Positions 1-10,757 of a stretch of DNA of 64,000 nucleotides are shown here, in pieces (position 1 is the first letter of the stretch; every line of letters begins with the position of its first letter). The translations under genes and the position numbers were made by a program. The notes beneath the pieces were generated by a model that searched no databases, had not been told where the DNA came from, and saw only the letters and a program-made list of their open reading frames with translations. The stretch comes from Bidens hawaiensis (taxonomy: Eukaryota; Streptophyta; Magnoliopsida; Asterales; Asteraceae), in the NCBI GenBank assembly GCA_021521415.1, contig JAIQDT010000169.1, forward strand, positions 1 through 64,000. Direction: 5' to 3'.

Positions 1-1668
1 TGCCTTAAAAATCTGGAGACACTACCTGTACGGCACGAAGTGTGTCATCTATACCGACCACAAGAGCTTACAGCACATCCTCCATCAGAAAGAGTTGAAC
101 ATGAGGCAGCGACGCTGGGTCGAACTTCTCAGCGATTACGATTGTGAAATCCGCTACCACCCGGGAAAGGCTAATGTGGTGGCTGACGCATTGAGTCGTA
201 AAGAAAGGACCCAGCTGCACTCTATTCGAATTCAATCCAATCTTCCCTCCTTAATTCGCGAAGCTCAGAATCAGGCGCTTGTGAATGGAGATCTCAAGGG
301 CGTTTTGTCGTGTGGAGCCGAACAGAAATTCGAAACCAAGTTGGACGGCATCCTCTATTTTCTTGATCGAGCATGGATCCCAAACTCTGAGCCTCTTCGA
401 ACGCTTATTCTAAGTGAAGCCCACAAGTCCAGATACTCGATTCATCCCGGCAGCAGCAAAATGTATCAAGATCTTAAACCTCATTATTGGTGGCCCGGGA
501 TGAAGAAAGACATCGCTTTATACGTGATGAGATGTTTGACTTGTTCGCGAGTCAAGACAGAGCATCGAAGGCCGTCTGGGCTGCTTCAGCAACCTATTAT
601 TCCTCAGTGGAAGTGGGAAGAGTTAGCTATGGATTTCATCACCAAGCTACCGCGGACGCCTAGCGGTCATGACTCAATTTGGGTTATTGTGGACATTCTA
701 ACTAAATCCGCTCACTTTATCCCGGTTCGTGAGGACTACACTACGGAAAAGTTGGCGCGGATATACATTCGTGAGATCGTTTCCCGTCATGGTGTGCCTA
801 AGGGCATTACGTCTGATCGCGACAGCAGTTTTTCTTCCAGGTTCTGGAAATCTTTGCAAAAGGCCTTTGGGACAAGTGTGAAGCTTAGCTCTTCCTATCA
901 TCCAGAAACTGATGGGCAGAGCGAGAGGACCATACAAACCCTAGAGGACATGTTGAGAGCTTGTATCCTTGAATTCGGTAATAGTTGGGAAGCTCATCTG
1001 CCGCTGGCAGAATTTTCTTACAACAATAGTTACCACTCTTCTATTAAATGCGCGCCGTTTGAAGCTCTTTACGGTCGCAAGTGTCGCTCACCCTTGTGTT
1101 GGTCCGAGACCGGGGATTCACAGATCATCGGCCCGGAACTAATACAGGAAACAACCGATCAAATCGCTATCATTCAACAGCGACTCAAAGACGCCCGTTG
1201 TCGACATAAGTACTACGCAGACAAACGACGCAAGCCACTCGAGTTTCAAGTTGGTGACCGTGTTCTGCTGAAAGTTTCCCCCTGGAAGGGCGTAGTCCGT
1301 TTCGGGAAGAAGGAAAGTTCGCTCCTAGGTATGTTGGACCATTCAAAATCCTTGAAAGGATCGGACCAGTTGCCTATCGTCTTGAGCTGCCGCCGGAACT
1401 CGGTAGAGTTCACAATGTTTTTCATGTTTCGCAGTTAAAGAAGTGTCTTGTTGACGAGGCCCTTCTCATTCCCGTCGACGAGGTTCGAATTAACGACAAT
1501 CTGCTTTTTGTTGAAGAACCCGTCGAAATCTTGGATCGCGAGGTCAAGAAGACCAAGCGTAGCCGCATACCGCTTGTGAATGTTCGATGGAATAACAAAC
1601 GCGGACCCGAGTTTACATGGGAACGCGAAGATCAAATGAAGGAGAAATACCCTCATCTGTTCTCTTAG
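1..1668 (+). pseudogene. Gypsy pol 3' end: RNase H, integrase, chromodomain (frameshifted)
   Basis: The open frame runs in from the left edge (frame 2) with an RNase H end (YTDHKSLQH, then [18 protein letters not shown] and ADALSRKE). Integrase follows: a zinc-binding HHCC region (HKSR...[11 protein letters not shown], then CLTCSRVK) and a DDE core ([33 protein letters not shown]). The polyprotein ends with a chromodomain-like segment (about 1530-1668) whose conserved aromatic and acidic pattern EFTWERE is visible, and a stop at 1666-1668. One base appears to be missing near 1310, where frame 2 passes to frame 1, so an apparent stop at 1436-1438 is an artefact of that shift. Otherwise the reading is remarkably clean, suggesting a fairly recent copy. 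Confidence 0.85.
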
Positions 1669-2651
1669 TCTCTATTCTTGTAATCTATTGTCTAGAAGTC
1701 AATATAACATTTGCAGCATGTATCAAATAATTGTGTTATTCAATGAATATCGTGTTGCCTTATTATGCTTATAAGTATTCTTTTATTTGCATCCACAAAT
1801 TTGGCTACTCAGGGCTCATGCTGGGAGCACAAGTCATATCTACTCAATCATATGAATTTTGGGGAAATTTATACATTATTTAAGCCAAAAATTTGTCATT
1901 CATTCTTGCATTCATGGAGCATGGTTGTGTGTATGTGTGTGGTGTCGTGTCAAATTTTCTAGCCGCACACAATAGAGCTTATACATTGATACAAGGTGAG
2001 CTCGTAATTATAGTCCGGAATATAATTACATCAAGGTCACAGGTGTATACGTGTATAAGCAATATGCTATTGTGTAACTAGAAGTCGTGAACTCAAGGTT
2101 CGTGTAGAGAAATATTCGACAAAGGTTGAAGAAGTGGTGGGTTAGCCGCTGGTACACCCTATATATAAACCTCTTCGGCACGAGTTGAATATGTCTGAAG
2201 CGAAACCTGGAATTAGGGACTTATAGTTAGCGTGGCAGCTGTGAGACATTGAATTCAAGAATTACCGAGGGTAATATTCGCGGAAGATTGAAGGAGTGGT
2301 GGGTTAGCCGCTGGTACACCCTATATATAAACCCCTTCAATCCGAAATGAATATGTCTGATGTAAAGCTTGAGGATGATGCCTTGTAGTGGAAAATAGTG
2401 TGTCGTCCTGTGTGTCATTGATCTAATAGGAGTCGAAGGAAACACCCAAGTAAGGTTGAAGGAGTGGTGGGTTAGCCGCTGGTACACCCTATATATAAGC
2501 CCCTTCGGCTTGATTTGGGTGGTGCCTGAGACGAATATTAGAAGTGGTGGCGCATAGTGGTCATCATGGGATCATGTAATCTTAATCATCGATGCATCAA
2601 GTATACTAAAAAGCTAAATTTCGGGACGAAATTCCCCTAAGTTGGGGAGGA
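1669..2651 (+). repeat. Element A 3' non-coding region with three repeat units and polypurine tract
   Basis: No coding sequence is supported here. Three imperfect units spaced about 165 bp carry a strongly conserved core at about 2128-2179, 2286-2340 and 2455-2510. The core reads GGTGGGTTAGCCGCTGGT followed by ACACCCTATATATAA. It is flanked by self-complementary arms that differ between units. The region ends in a purine-rich stretch (2641-2651, GTTGGGGAGGA) directly before the LTR, the usual plus-strand primer site. Confidence 0.75.
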
Positions 2652-2850
2652 TGTAACGCCCTGGAATTTGACTGGTAGACAAAAATCAAGGAATCATCGG
2701 AAACTATACACTTTGGGGTTCTGGACGATAAGTTCGGAACCCATATCATTGGAGAAATCTGCTTTTATCATTTGAAATGTTTATTTTATAAAACGACATT
2801 TACGCCTGGAAAATATTAATTTTTATGCTTCTGAAAAATAAAATGTTCTT

Positions 2851-2854
<4 letters not shown>

Positions 2855-2883
<29 letters not shown>
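2855..2883 (+). repeat. Poly(A) tract in element A LTR
   Basis: A run of 29 A bases follows ATGTTCTTATTT. It may be a slipped homopolymer, or a relic of an inserted poly(A) tail. No target duplication is evident. Confidence 0.9.
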
Positions 2884-2885
<2 letters not shown>

Positions 2886-3439
2886 TTTTAAATAATTATT
2901 CGGAAAATGGTTTATAAAAGCTTTGCTGAAAAGTTTTAGTTTGTTTAAAAACTTATGAACTCGACTAGTCTTGACCCGTCGGTAGCCTAAACCCGAACCC
3001 GAGTCACCCGAGTATTTAAGCGGAAAATCAAGTATTCTTACACCATCTCTTTCATTTCCACCAACACTTCCCACCCCAAACACTCCCACTTCTAGAGAGA
3101 GAGTAGTGAGAGAAAGTCATCCAATCTAAGATTCGAGTCCACCAATCTGTTTATCGTTGTTGTCGGTAAGATCTTCTTGAAAATCATACGTTTTTACAAC
3201 CAAAACCCGCCCCGAATCGAGCAAAAACTCCGACTTTTGTGTCAAGTGTGTTCTTGGTCAAAAACCGTCATTTTTGGTGTCAAAATGCAAGCTTTTGTGT
3301 TTAAAAGTACTAGGAATCGATACCCCTTTCAATCCCGAGCATTTCCATGTCAAAAACTTCGATTTTGGGTCAAAAATCTGGAAAATCTGGAAAACCCGTG
3401 GGTATCTCCGTCGCCCAGCTTGAAGGAGTCGAATCAGAC

Positions 3440-3730
3440 TCATTCGATCGAACCAGTCGATCGAATCAGTCCAGTCGATCGAACCAGTCGATCGAATCAG
3501 TTCATTCGATCGAATGTGTCGATCGAACCAGTCCAGTCGACCGAATAGGAAAGCAACCGAATGGTCTCCAACTCATTCGACCGAATGAGCTTCGTATTCG
3601 ATCGAACGTCTGTCTATTCGATCGAATGAGTGTCTATTCGATCGAATGTGTTTCTATTCGATCGAATGTGTGTCTATTCGATCGAATGTGTTTCGATTCG
3701 ATCGAATGTGTTCCTATTCGATCGAATCAG
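3440..3730 (+). repeat. TCGATCGA palindrome array
   Basis: By eye there are 13 exact TCGATCGA words and two TCGACCGA variants. The last seven (about 3598 to 3718) are spaced exactly 20 bp apart in a tandem unit of the type GTCTATTCGATCGAATGTGT. The first group is more irregular, mixing CCAGTCGATCGAA and CATTCGATCGAA. Each word is an 8-bp palindrome, often extended to ATTCGATCGAAT. The array lies downstream of the probable TATA box, so it would be in the transcribed leader. Confidence 0.9.
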
Positions 3731-4283
3731 GTCAGAACCAAGCTGTTTCGTCTTTAAAACCTAGTTTTTGCTCGAGATCGTGTAAGGCTTACACTCTTAG
3801 ACTTAAACTGCGTTGTTAACTTATTATGTCCTTGTCTAGACTTAGAGGATCGACGTTTGACAGCACCCGACCGCCCTAGCAACCACACCTAGTCAACAAG
3901 GTGAGTTCATAGCCCCCATTTTTCTTTTAAAGCCTTTCAAATCATTGGGGGTGAAAACATGGTAAATGTACACGTTTTGACAAAACACATTTATTCAAAC
4001 ATTACTTATCATAAACACTTGACAAATCTTTTGCAAACAATGAACATTGGGAAAACAAGTAATCATGGCAGGTTACGCGTACCTTAACTTTCTCGGAAGT
4101 TGTGTATGCATAATCAAATATTCAGGAGTAAATATGGGAATCACTCAGCGTTTAGGGAACATTGGACGTTTGGAAATCAAAGTCATGTACCCGTTATACT
4201 TTATCATGAAAACACATTATTCATTGGTCAGTCTTGTGATCGTGTGAACAGTGGCAATATAGGTCACAATAGTGCATAGGTTT

Positions 4284-4523
4284 GATCTCCAAGTGGTCGA
4301 TTGGTAGACAGGCCGTCACTAGATGTGGAATTCTAAAGTGATCGATTTAGAATACACGTGACCTATGGGGTTCTTAAGTGTTCGATTAAGAATCCGAAGG
4401 ATCTCTTAAGTGTTCGATTAAGGATCCGAAGGATCTCCTAAGTGATCGATTAGGAATCCAAGAGATACTAAAGTACGCTTTAGAATTCTCTCATGGTACC
4501 CAAAGTGATCGATTTGGGTTACC
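4284..4523 (+). repeat. Tandem hairpin array with constant loop GTGNTCGA
   Basis: Seven consecutive inverted repeats occupy 240 bp. Loops read GTGGTCGA (4293-4300), GTGATCGA (4338-4345), GTGTTCGA (4378-4385), GTGTTCGA (4410-4417), GTGATCGA (4442-4449), a variant GTACGC (4473-4478) and GTGATCGA (4505-4512). Arms differ from one copy to the next yet remain complementary: CCAA/TTGG, ATTCTAAA/TTTAGAAT, GGTTCTTAA/TTAAGAATCC, GGATCTCTTAA/TTAAGGATCC, GGATCTCCTAA/TTAGGAATCC and GGTACCCAAA/TTTGGGTTACC. The last four carry a single-base bulge. The constant loop with compensating arms is directly visible; its role is unknown. Confidence 0.9.
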
Positions 4524-4747
4524 ATCAAGGAAATCAAGTAGCATAGTGTGGTCTTGTGTGGGGTCGATGTCAGGTCTTGTGTGATCATTATGCATCATTA
4601 TCATTTTTCATCATGGCATGGTTACATATGATTCTTGGGTATCTTATACATATATCCTTGATACCGTTCCTCCTGCATGCATGGAAACAATAATTGGAAT
4701 CTTTATACGAAACTCTTGCAGATTCAGTTGAGATGATAAGCATACCA

Positions 4748-4832
4748 AGCATAGTAGGATAAGTTGTAGGAGTGGTGGGTTAGCCGATGGTACACCCTAT
4801 ATATAAACCCCTACAACTTAGCCTAGTATGCT
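4748..4832 (+). repeat. Long hairpin with conserved TATA-like loop (fourth copy)
   Basis: Left arm 4748-4773 and right arm 4807-4832 are complementary over 26 positions with three mismatches. The 33-nt loop repeats the core found three times at 2128-2510 (GGTGGGTTAGCCGATGG and ACACCCTATATATA). The arm sequence (AAGTTGTAGG) differs from the internal copies (GATTGAAGG, GGTTGAAGA), but pairing is kept. Confidence 0.85.
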
Positions 4833-5192
4833 TGTGTAGGGCTTATCACTACAGTATTAGTTAACCTATGAATTCACTCATCTACTTTTTGTAGTTGACG
4901 TTTTATTACATGTTTTCAGGAAATGAAGCAGGAAGTAGCTAATAGCTGATAGAGGCCTTAGAGAGATGAAGGCTAGGCTAGGAGTTGTTTGGAAACTTGA
5001 TATTTTGTATTAAAACAATTTGTTTCATGTTACCTGGATGATGTAATATTTGACAGTTTGGTTATGTTTATGCATTTAGACTTTTATACTATTGTGCTCA
5101 ATCAATCACGACCTAGTCGCCACGCCTCGGTTTTCCGCCATTACGACCGGGGTGTGACACAAAATCCCAAAGCTGGTGCGTCGTCACCACAC

Positions 5193-6634
5193 TCAGTCTT
5201 CATCCTCTTCTTCTTCCTCCTCTGAACTCTGCTCATACGTCCGATACGGCTCTGCATTATCAAACTCTGGATCACCCGGTACGTAGATCGATGCCCTATT
5301 ACCATACCCTAAACCAACCGGGGCACTCGAACCACTTGGACCCGCAACATCCGGCTGTCGAAGATAATCAGGCAAAATGCTCAGCCTAGTCATCAAATGC
5401 CTCAACGTGTCATCCTGCCTCTGCTGATTTTCTTTCATAATCGGCCTCAAAAGCATCACATTGGTCAGTCATATATCCTCTCATCTAGTCAAACCCGGAC
5501 TCCATCCGGTCATACAACGACTCCATAGTAATCGTCTCGGGGCAAGGCTCTCTAATCGGAAACTGAATACCCTGTCTCTCAGACCTATGTAACGGCCTCT
5601 TGTGTCGTGTGGGCAAACCGGCTCTCATAGCCGCAGCAGCCTCAGTATCTGGCGGTGGATGAACTTGTGGACCCGCTTTAATATCCTCCCACGCTAACGG
5701 GTCACTAGTCTTCAAAATCCCCGCATTCCTCAAATCTTTTACTCCAACAAACTCTCTCGCAGGCCCCTTTCTCATATACTTTGTTTTAAACTTCAGTAAC
5801 ACACCTAAATTTCTAGAAATAACCGTGATATATGGGCCCATGTCAATCTTTGACCTTTGCTTTGTTCCGCCTTGTCTCACACGATGAAAAGACCATGCCA
5901 AAATACTAGCATAATTATCTGACACTTTTTCCACCATTGCCAACAAACAAATTATATCTTACCAATTCACCTTATTATCACCCGAACCCGACCAATAAGC
6001 GTGTTCACCAAAATCCGATGAATATTACGAAGCACCGGGTCTCGAGTATCTGAACTCACCATACTACCCGAAAACGAACAAATAGCAATTTTATTCCAAA
6101 ACCTAGCCAATTTCACCTTAGTAAACCTTACCGGTATTTCTTTTGAGAAAGCACCCGTATACTCGTCCTAAACACCGGCAATTGAACCTCCTCAACCGAG
6201 TAAAAACCACTCGCTACCCCCAAACTCCAATATAGTCATCTCATACGTCGTTCTACCAAGAGAAAACGAAATCGCATCTAGTTGATCACAATTACCGTCC
6301 TTGTATTGAAAAGTTTTGGACCCAGCAACTCTTCCACACACTCTCTTTGACCAATAGTATCCAACAAATTCCAATCGATAGTCTTGAAAGTGAGAAGATC
6401 CTAATTAACAAGATTATCCATCCGAATATATTCCGGTGAACCTTCCTCAAATTGAAGTAACGAACTATCGCGAAGATTTTGACTTTTTCTTCTCTTCTCG
6501 ATTGGCTCATCTTGATATTTAATATGATGATTTTTCAGCTTATCAAAAACCACCTCAGCCGGCACGCCTCGTGGCCGCGGAGCCGGACCTCTTTTTTGCT
6601 TTCCCCCTTCTTTCGACACGTCCATATCCGACAT
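5193..6634 (-). pseudogene. Athila-type 3' ORF (env-position ORF), broken
   Basis: The likely start is the ATG at 6634-6632 (MSDMDVSKEGGKQKRG), placed one base after an AG that fits a splice acceptor. Open segments are 6634-6401, 6374-6192, 5946-5485 and 5459-5193, joined only through frameshifts. Recognisable pieces include a basic proline-rich N-terminus, TIDWNLLD..., DNYASILAWSFHRVRQG, MGPYITVISRNLGVLL and a very acidic C-terminal tail (SSEEEEEEDED) ending at 5193. This resembles the Athila ORF found 3' of integrase, often called env-like although no envelope function is shown. I see no obvious signal peptide. Element A inserted just past the stop. Confidence 0.65.
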
Positions 6635-6635
6635 T

Positions 6636-7855
6636 CTATAAACAAAATAAGACAAACAAACCAACAATGGGAGTAAGTAAATAAACAAATAAAAATTAAA
6701 ATATTTTTGTTATTTTTCGGATTTTATTTTATTTTTTATTATTTTTTTTAATATTAAAAATTTAAAATAAATAAAGTTTGGAAATTCGGGTTACAAAATA
6801 TTTCAAACCGAACTCGTCCGAATGTAAATTGAGTACGAACGAAAGGTTTGTTTTCTAATAAACTTAACGAAAAACCAAACTGAAAACTAAATTAGTTTGC
6901 AAAACCCGAAACATTCAAACCAAACTCAATGTACATTATCTCCTCCCCGTCACTTTAACTGTCCCAATTAACCCCAAGTGCCAACAACCCGAATATTGAG
7001 TAAATAAACGAGCGGGAAACCAATATTTGGCAAAATATATAGTTAATAAAAGCGTTTTCCAACTCGTTTTTAACCACTATAAACATTATGTCCAACATCC
7101 TAAAACCAAACCCCATCACTAGATACACTCGGTTAAACCCAAACCGACCCAACCGCAACCGCGAAAACAATATTTCAAAAATTTCCAACCCAACCAACTG
7201 CATCCAACAAACTGAAACAATCTACCAAACCATAAAACTAGTTTCTAACCAAACCCGAAAACTAAGTAACCAAAACAAAGTAAAAACTAACACTACAATT
7301 ACAAAATAATTACAAGAATACAAGAAACCATACCTTTGAGTGACGTAAAACAAGGATTAAAGTTGCCAAAAAGATGAAATTCAAGTGTGTGCAAGTGACT
7401 TGATTGGTGAATATTGGGTTAAAATTAACGGTGGATTATGATAATGTGATGATATTATGATGATTTTAAGGTTTAATTTGGTGAAAATGGTGGATTTGGT
7501 GAAGAATGGGGTTAGGGTTCATGGGTTTTGGGTGAGGGAGAAAAGGGATTTTGAAAATTGGGTGTAAAATGATAATATGGTGTAAAATTTAAAAAAAATA
7601 TGATATTGATATTGATAACCGCGCCGCGCCGCGCGGCTTAGAGTCTCTCTAGAATCGCGGCGCGCGGCGCCCTACCTGCTGCTCACTTAATGCCCGCGTC
7701 GCGTGGAGATGGACCATGTACCCCGTCGCGCGGCGCGATGGGTGTTTTTAATAGAAAGTTTCGAAGTTTGAACCCATTTTGTCATAGAAAAATTTCCAAA
7801 AACTTATCAAGTTTTTTTGTGTCCATTTTATGTCATTTTTAACGTGCACACTTAC
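6636..7855 (-). other. Spacer between integrase and 3' ORF, possible intron
   Basis: On the minus strand CAG/GTAAGT stands at 7858-7850, and TTTGTTTATAG ends at 6636 directly before A-ATG of the 3' ORF. Donor and acceptor both match plant consensus and the acceptor has a T-rich run. Splicing this 1220-nt piece would bring the 3' ORF nearer the 5' part of a shorter mRNA. It contains no convincing coding sequence. A very GC-rich block at 7618-7745 stands out from the AT-rich surroundings. This is a consensus match only; no transcript evidence is available. Confidence 0.5.
7618..7745. repeat. CG-rich inverted-repeat block in element C spacer
   Basis: The block contains CCGCGCCGCGCCGCGCGG (7619-7636) and CGCGGCGCGCGGCGCC (7656-7671), which are partly complementary and could form a hairpin, followed by CCGTCGCGCGGCGCGATGGG near 7723. 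Flanks are AT-rich. Nothing coding is seen. Confidence 0.8.
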
Positions 7856-8031
7856 CTGGAAGCAATTGAATTCTCGTCAAATTCTCTCTTCATGATGGCT
7901 ATGATTCCTTGAAACGAATCGACGACGCAACAAAACTAAAAAAACTAGTGTTAGTGAGTCAAAAGAAATTAAATAAAGTAAAGTATACAAACTCTACACT
8001 TGAGTTTTCACTCAAGAACCCATTAGATGAT

Positions 8032-9498
8032 TTAATTCGATGGATCGAGGGGAGTTTCCTCCACCTTGATTGAATCCTCCGGTCCTCCAAGATAATGCTT
8101 TAAACGATGACCATTCACTTTCCACGAAGTTCCATTGTCCGGATTCTCAAGTTCCACCGCACCATATGGGAACACTTTTTTAAACAAATACAGTCCCGTC
8201 CACTTTGATCTCAATTTTCCTGCAAATAACTTCAAACCAGAGTTAAATAATAATATTTTATCACCTTTCTTGAAGTCTTTACCTCCCTTTAAACGTCGAT
8301 CGTGCAACACTTTCGTCTTTTCCTTGATATCCAACGATCGAGAATATGCTGCATCACTAAGTTCCTCCAATTCATGAATTTGAAAATATCTTTTCCTTGC
8401 GGCCTCGGTAAGACCGAGATTAACCGTCGATGCCCAAAACGCCCGGTGCTCAAACTCAATGGGGAGATGACATGCTTTATCGTAAACTAGCATAAACGGT
8501 GTAGTACCCAACGGTGTCTTGTACGCGAATCTGAATGCCCATAGTGCGTCATCTAATTTCTCCGACCAATCTTTCTGACTTATTCCCACTTTCTTCTCCA
8601 AAATCCTCTTCACCCCTCTATTAGCATTCTCTACTTGACCATTTGTTTGAGGATGGTAAGCGGTAGAGGTGCGATGAGTAACTCCATAACAAGCTAATGC
8701 CTTCTCCATGACGGTGTTGCAAAAATGAGTACCCCGATCACTAATAATCCCCCGTGGAGTACCGAAACGAGTAAGCAACTTCTTGAGGAACTTCACAACA
8801 ACTCTAGCATCATTCATGGCCAATGCTTGGGCTTCAACCCACTTGGAAACATAATCTATCGCCACTAGAATATACTTTTAACCACCAGAAACGGGAAACG
8901 GTCCCATAAAATCAATGCCCCAAACATCCAAAATTTCGGGAGTTTGTTTGGGGTTTTATTGAGGCATCTCATTCTTCAATGAAATATTACCGGTGCGTTG
9001 ACAAGCATCACACGTCTTAACAAAATCCATCGCATCTTTCACAACCGACGGCCAATAAACACCACTAACAAAAAACCTCTGGGCCGTCGCATACGATCCA
9101 TGATGACCTCTCGCTAAACCTTCATGAACATGTCTCAAAATATCCAACCCTTCTTCACATCTTCTAAGAATCCGATCACCACCAATCTTGAAAAGAAAAG
9201 GATCATCCCAAACATAGCGAGTCATATCCCGAAAAAACTTCTTCTTTTGTTGTGTAGTCATTCCCTTCAACACAAGGCCCATGGATAAATAATTAGCAAA
9301 ATCGGTGAACCATGGCTTACCTTGCTTTTTAGCCACAACAAAATCAATTGACTCATGTGGGAATCTATCTCCAATCTCTTCCTCACGAATTTCTTCTCTC
9401 TTCGGATATTCTAAACGGGAAAGATGATCCGCCGGAACATTCTGCGCCCCTTCTTGTCTTTGATTTATATGACAAACTCGGAAAGTAAAAGAATCCAC
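8032..9498 (-). pseudogene. Element C integrase (with RNase H end and linker)
   Basis: Minus-strand reading gives the connection after RNase H (NVPADHLSRLEYPKREE), then a zinc-binding region (HVHEGLARGHHGS and CDACQRTGN), then a DDE core with first Asp in VWGIDFMGPFP, second in ISDRGTHF and Glu in QTNGQVENANRGVKRIL. A GPY-like end follows (KVFPYGAVELENPDN), with the stop at 8032. Two nonsense codons interrupt it: TAA after KNEMPQ near 8956 (a CAA to TAA change would explain it) and TAA at 8880-8878 just before KYILVAIDYVSKW. Otherwise the frame is kept, so the defects are point changes. Confidence 0.85.
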
Positions 9499-9896
9499 TG
9501 TATAAGACGGGGCTTCGCGTCTTTCTTGTGAAAGAGAAAACGCAAAGCTGCATGATCGGTATAAACGGTGGTCTTTGTAAGCACAAGGTAGGACTGAAAC
9601 TTGTCAAATGCAAACACAACGGCTAAAAGTTCATTTTCGGTGGTGGTGTAGTTCTCTTGGGCATCATTCAACGTTTTGCTCTCATAATAAATTGGGTGAA
9701 AATGTTTCTCACGCCTTTTCCACAAATCCGCCCCTACAGCATAGTCACTCTCATCGCACATGAGCTCAAAAGGCAAGTTCCAATCAGGTGACACGAGAAT
9801 AGGGGCACTCACGAGTTGTTCTTTCAAGTACTTGAATGCCTTGAAACACGCTTCATTGAACACAAAACGGACATCTTTCTCTAATAATCCGGTCAT
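9465..9896 (-). pseudogene. Element C RNase H
   Basis: The segment reads [52 protein letters not shown] and [11 protein letters not shown], the usual Ty3/gypsy reverse-transcriptase-linked RNase H. It is out of frame with the RT at its start (overlap near 9893) and with the next piece near 9470, so at least two frameshifts are present. Confidence 0.85.
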
Positions 9897-10757
9897 CGGG
9901 CGGACGGGCGTGTAACTTTTGAAAAGTCTTTAATGAACTGCCGGTTAAAACCCGCATGACCAAGAAAACTCCGTATAGCCTTAACACTTGTCGGTGGAGG
10001 AAGTCTACTACTCGTATCAATCTTCGCCCGATCCACCTCTATACCATCTCTTGAAATCTTATGACCCAACACTATCCCTTCCATCACCATAAAGTGACAC
10101 TTTTCCCAATTCAACATCAACTTCGTCTCAATGCACCGTTTCAACATCCTCGCAAGATTACCCAAACACTGATCAAAAGAATTACCGTACACCAAAAAAT
10201 CATCCATAAATACCTCAATGGACGTCTCTAACATATTCTTAAAAATTGCCACCATACAACGCTGAAAGGTAGCCGGAACATTACACAACCCAAACGGCAT
10301 GCGACGATACACATATATGCCATACGGACACGTAAAAGTCGTCTTCTCTTTGTCTTCAGGTGCTATTGGAATATGAAAATAACCTGAAAAACCATCAAGA
10401 AAACAATAAAATTGCTGACCTGCGAGACACTCCAAAAATGGATCAATAAATGGCAGCTGGAAATGGTTCTTCTGAGTGGCATCATTCAACCTCCGATAAT
10501 CAATACACACACACCAACCGGTAACCGTACGCGAAGGGATAAGCTCATTTTTCTCGTTTATAGAAACTGTCAACCCCCTTTCTTTGGAACAACTTGGGTC
10601 GGACTTACCCATGGAGAATCTGAAATCAGGCAAATCATCCTGGCATCCATCCACCTTAGAACCTCTTTCTTGACAACCTCTTGCATGTTTGGGTTAAGAC
10701 GCTTTTGGGGTTGAACTACCGGTTTGTAATCATCTTCCATCAAAATCCGGTGGGTAC
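9893..10757 (-). pseudogene. Element C reverse transcriptase, interrupted by element B
   Basis: The reading begins at the junction with B (HRILMEDDYKPVVQPQKRLN) and continues SDSPWVSPTQVVPKKGG, a frameshift near 10570, then CIDYRRLNDATQKNHFQLPF, RRMPFGLCNVPATFQRCM and the catalytic box EVFMDDFLVYG. The thumb and connection read [14 protein letters not shown]. The first codons of RT lie across B at 21031-21100 on the same strand. This RT type (FMDD, PFIDPFLE) is typical of the Athila/Tat group. Confidence 0.88.

Larger units (their letters stand above)
1..5159 (+). mobile_element. Element A: Ty3/gypsy chromovirus, 3' part with 3' LTR
   Basis: The element is cut by the left window edge inside RNase H. 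It then shows integrase, a C-terminal chromodomain-like region, a 1 kb non-coding 3' region with repeats, a purine-rich tract and a long LTR that starts TGTAACGCC and ends GTGTGACA. The integrase plus chromodomain order and the 2.5 kb LTR fit the Tekay-like chromovirus lineage. The right flank (CAAAA from 5160) is the Athila-like element C, so A inserted into C close to the end of C's 3' ORF. The target duplication cannot be tested because the left end is outside. Confidence 0.85.
2652..5159 (+). repeat. Element A 3' LTR (2508 bp)
   Basis: Starts TGTAACGCCC right after the purine tract and ends GGTGTGACA, giving the canonical TG...CA ends. A TATA-like ATTTAAG lies near 3013 and is followed by a pyrimidine-rich leader. 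Inside are a 29-base A run (2855-2883), an array of TCGATCGA words (3440-3730), a tandem hairpin array (4284-4523) and a long hairpin (4748-4832), each listed separately. Short open frames in the LTR are low complexity and are not annotated as genes. The 5' LTR is outside the window. Confidence 0.85.

Noticed and set aside
698..937. Minus-strand open frame inside the element A integrase, and similar shadows elsewhere
   Set aside because: They overlap well-supported coding frames on the other strand and show no family features.
2128..2179. tRNA-like or SINE A-box (TAGCCGCTGG)
   Set aside because: The match to an A-box is partial and no B-box follows at a suitable distance.
3598..3730. CRISPR-like regular repeats
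   Set aside because: The 20-bp units are contiguous tandem repeats without unique spacers, and the DNA is plant retrotransposon.
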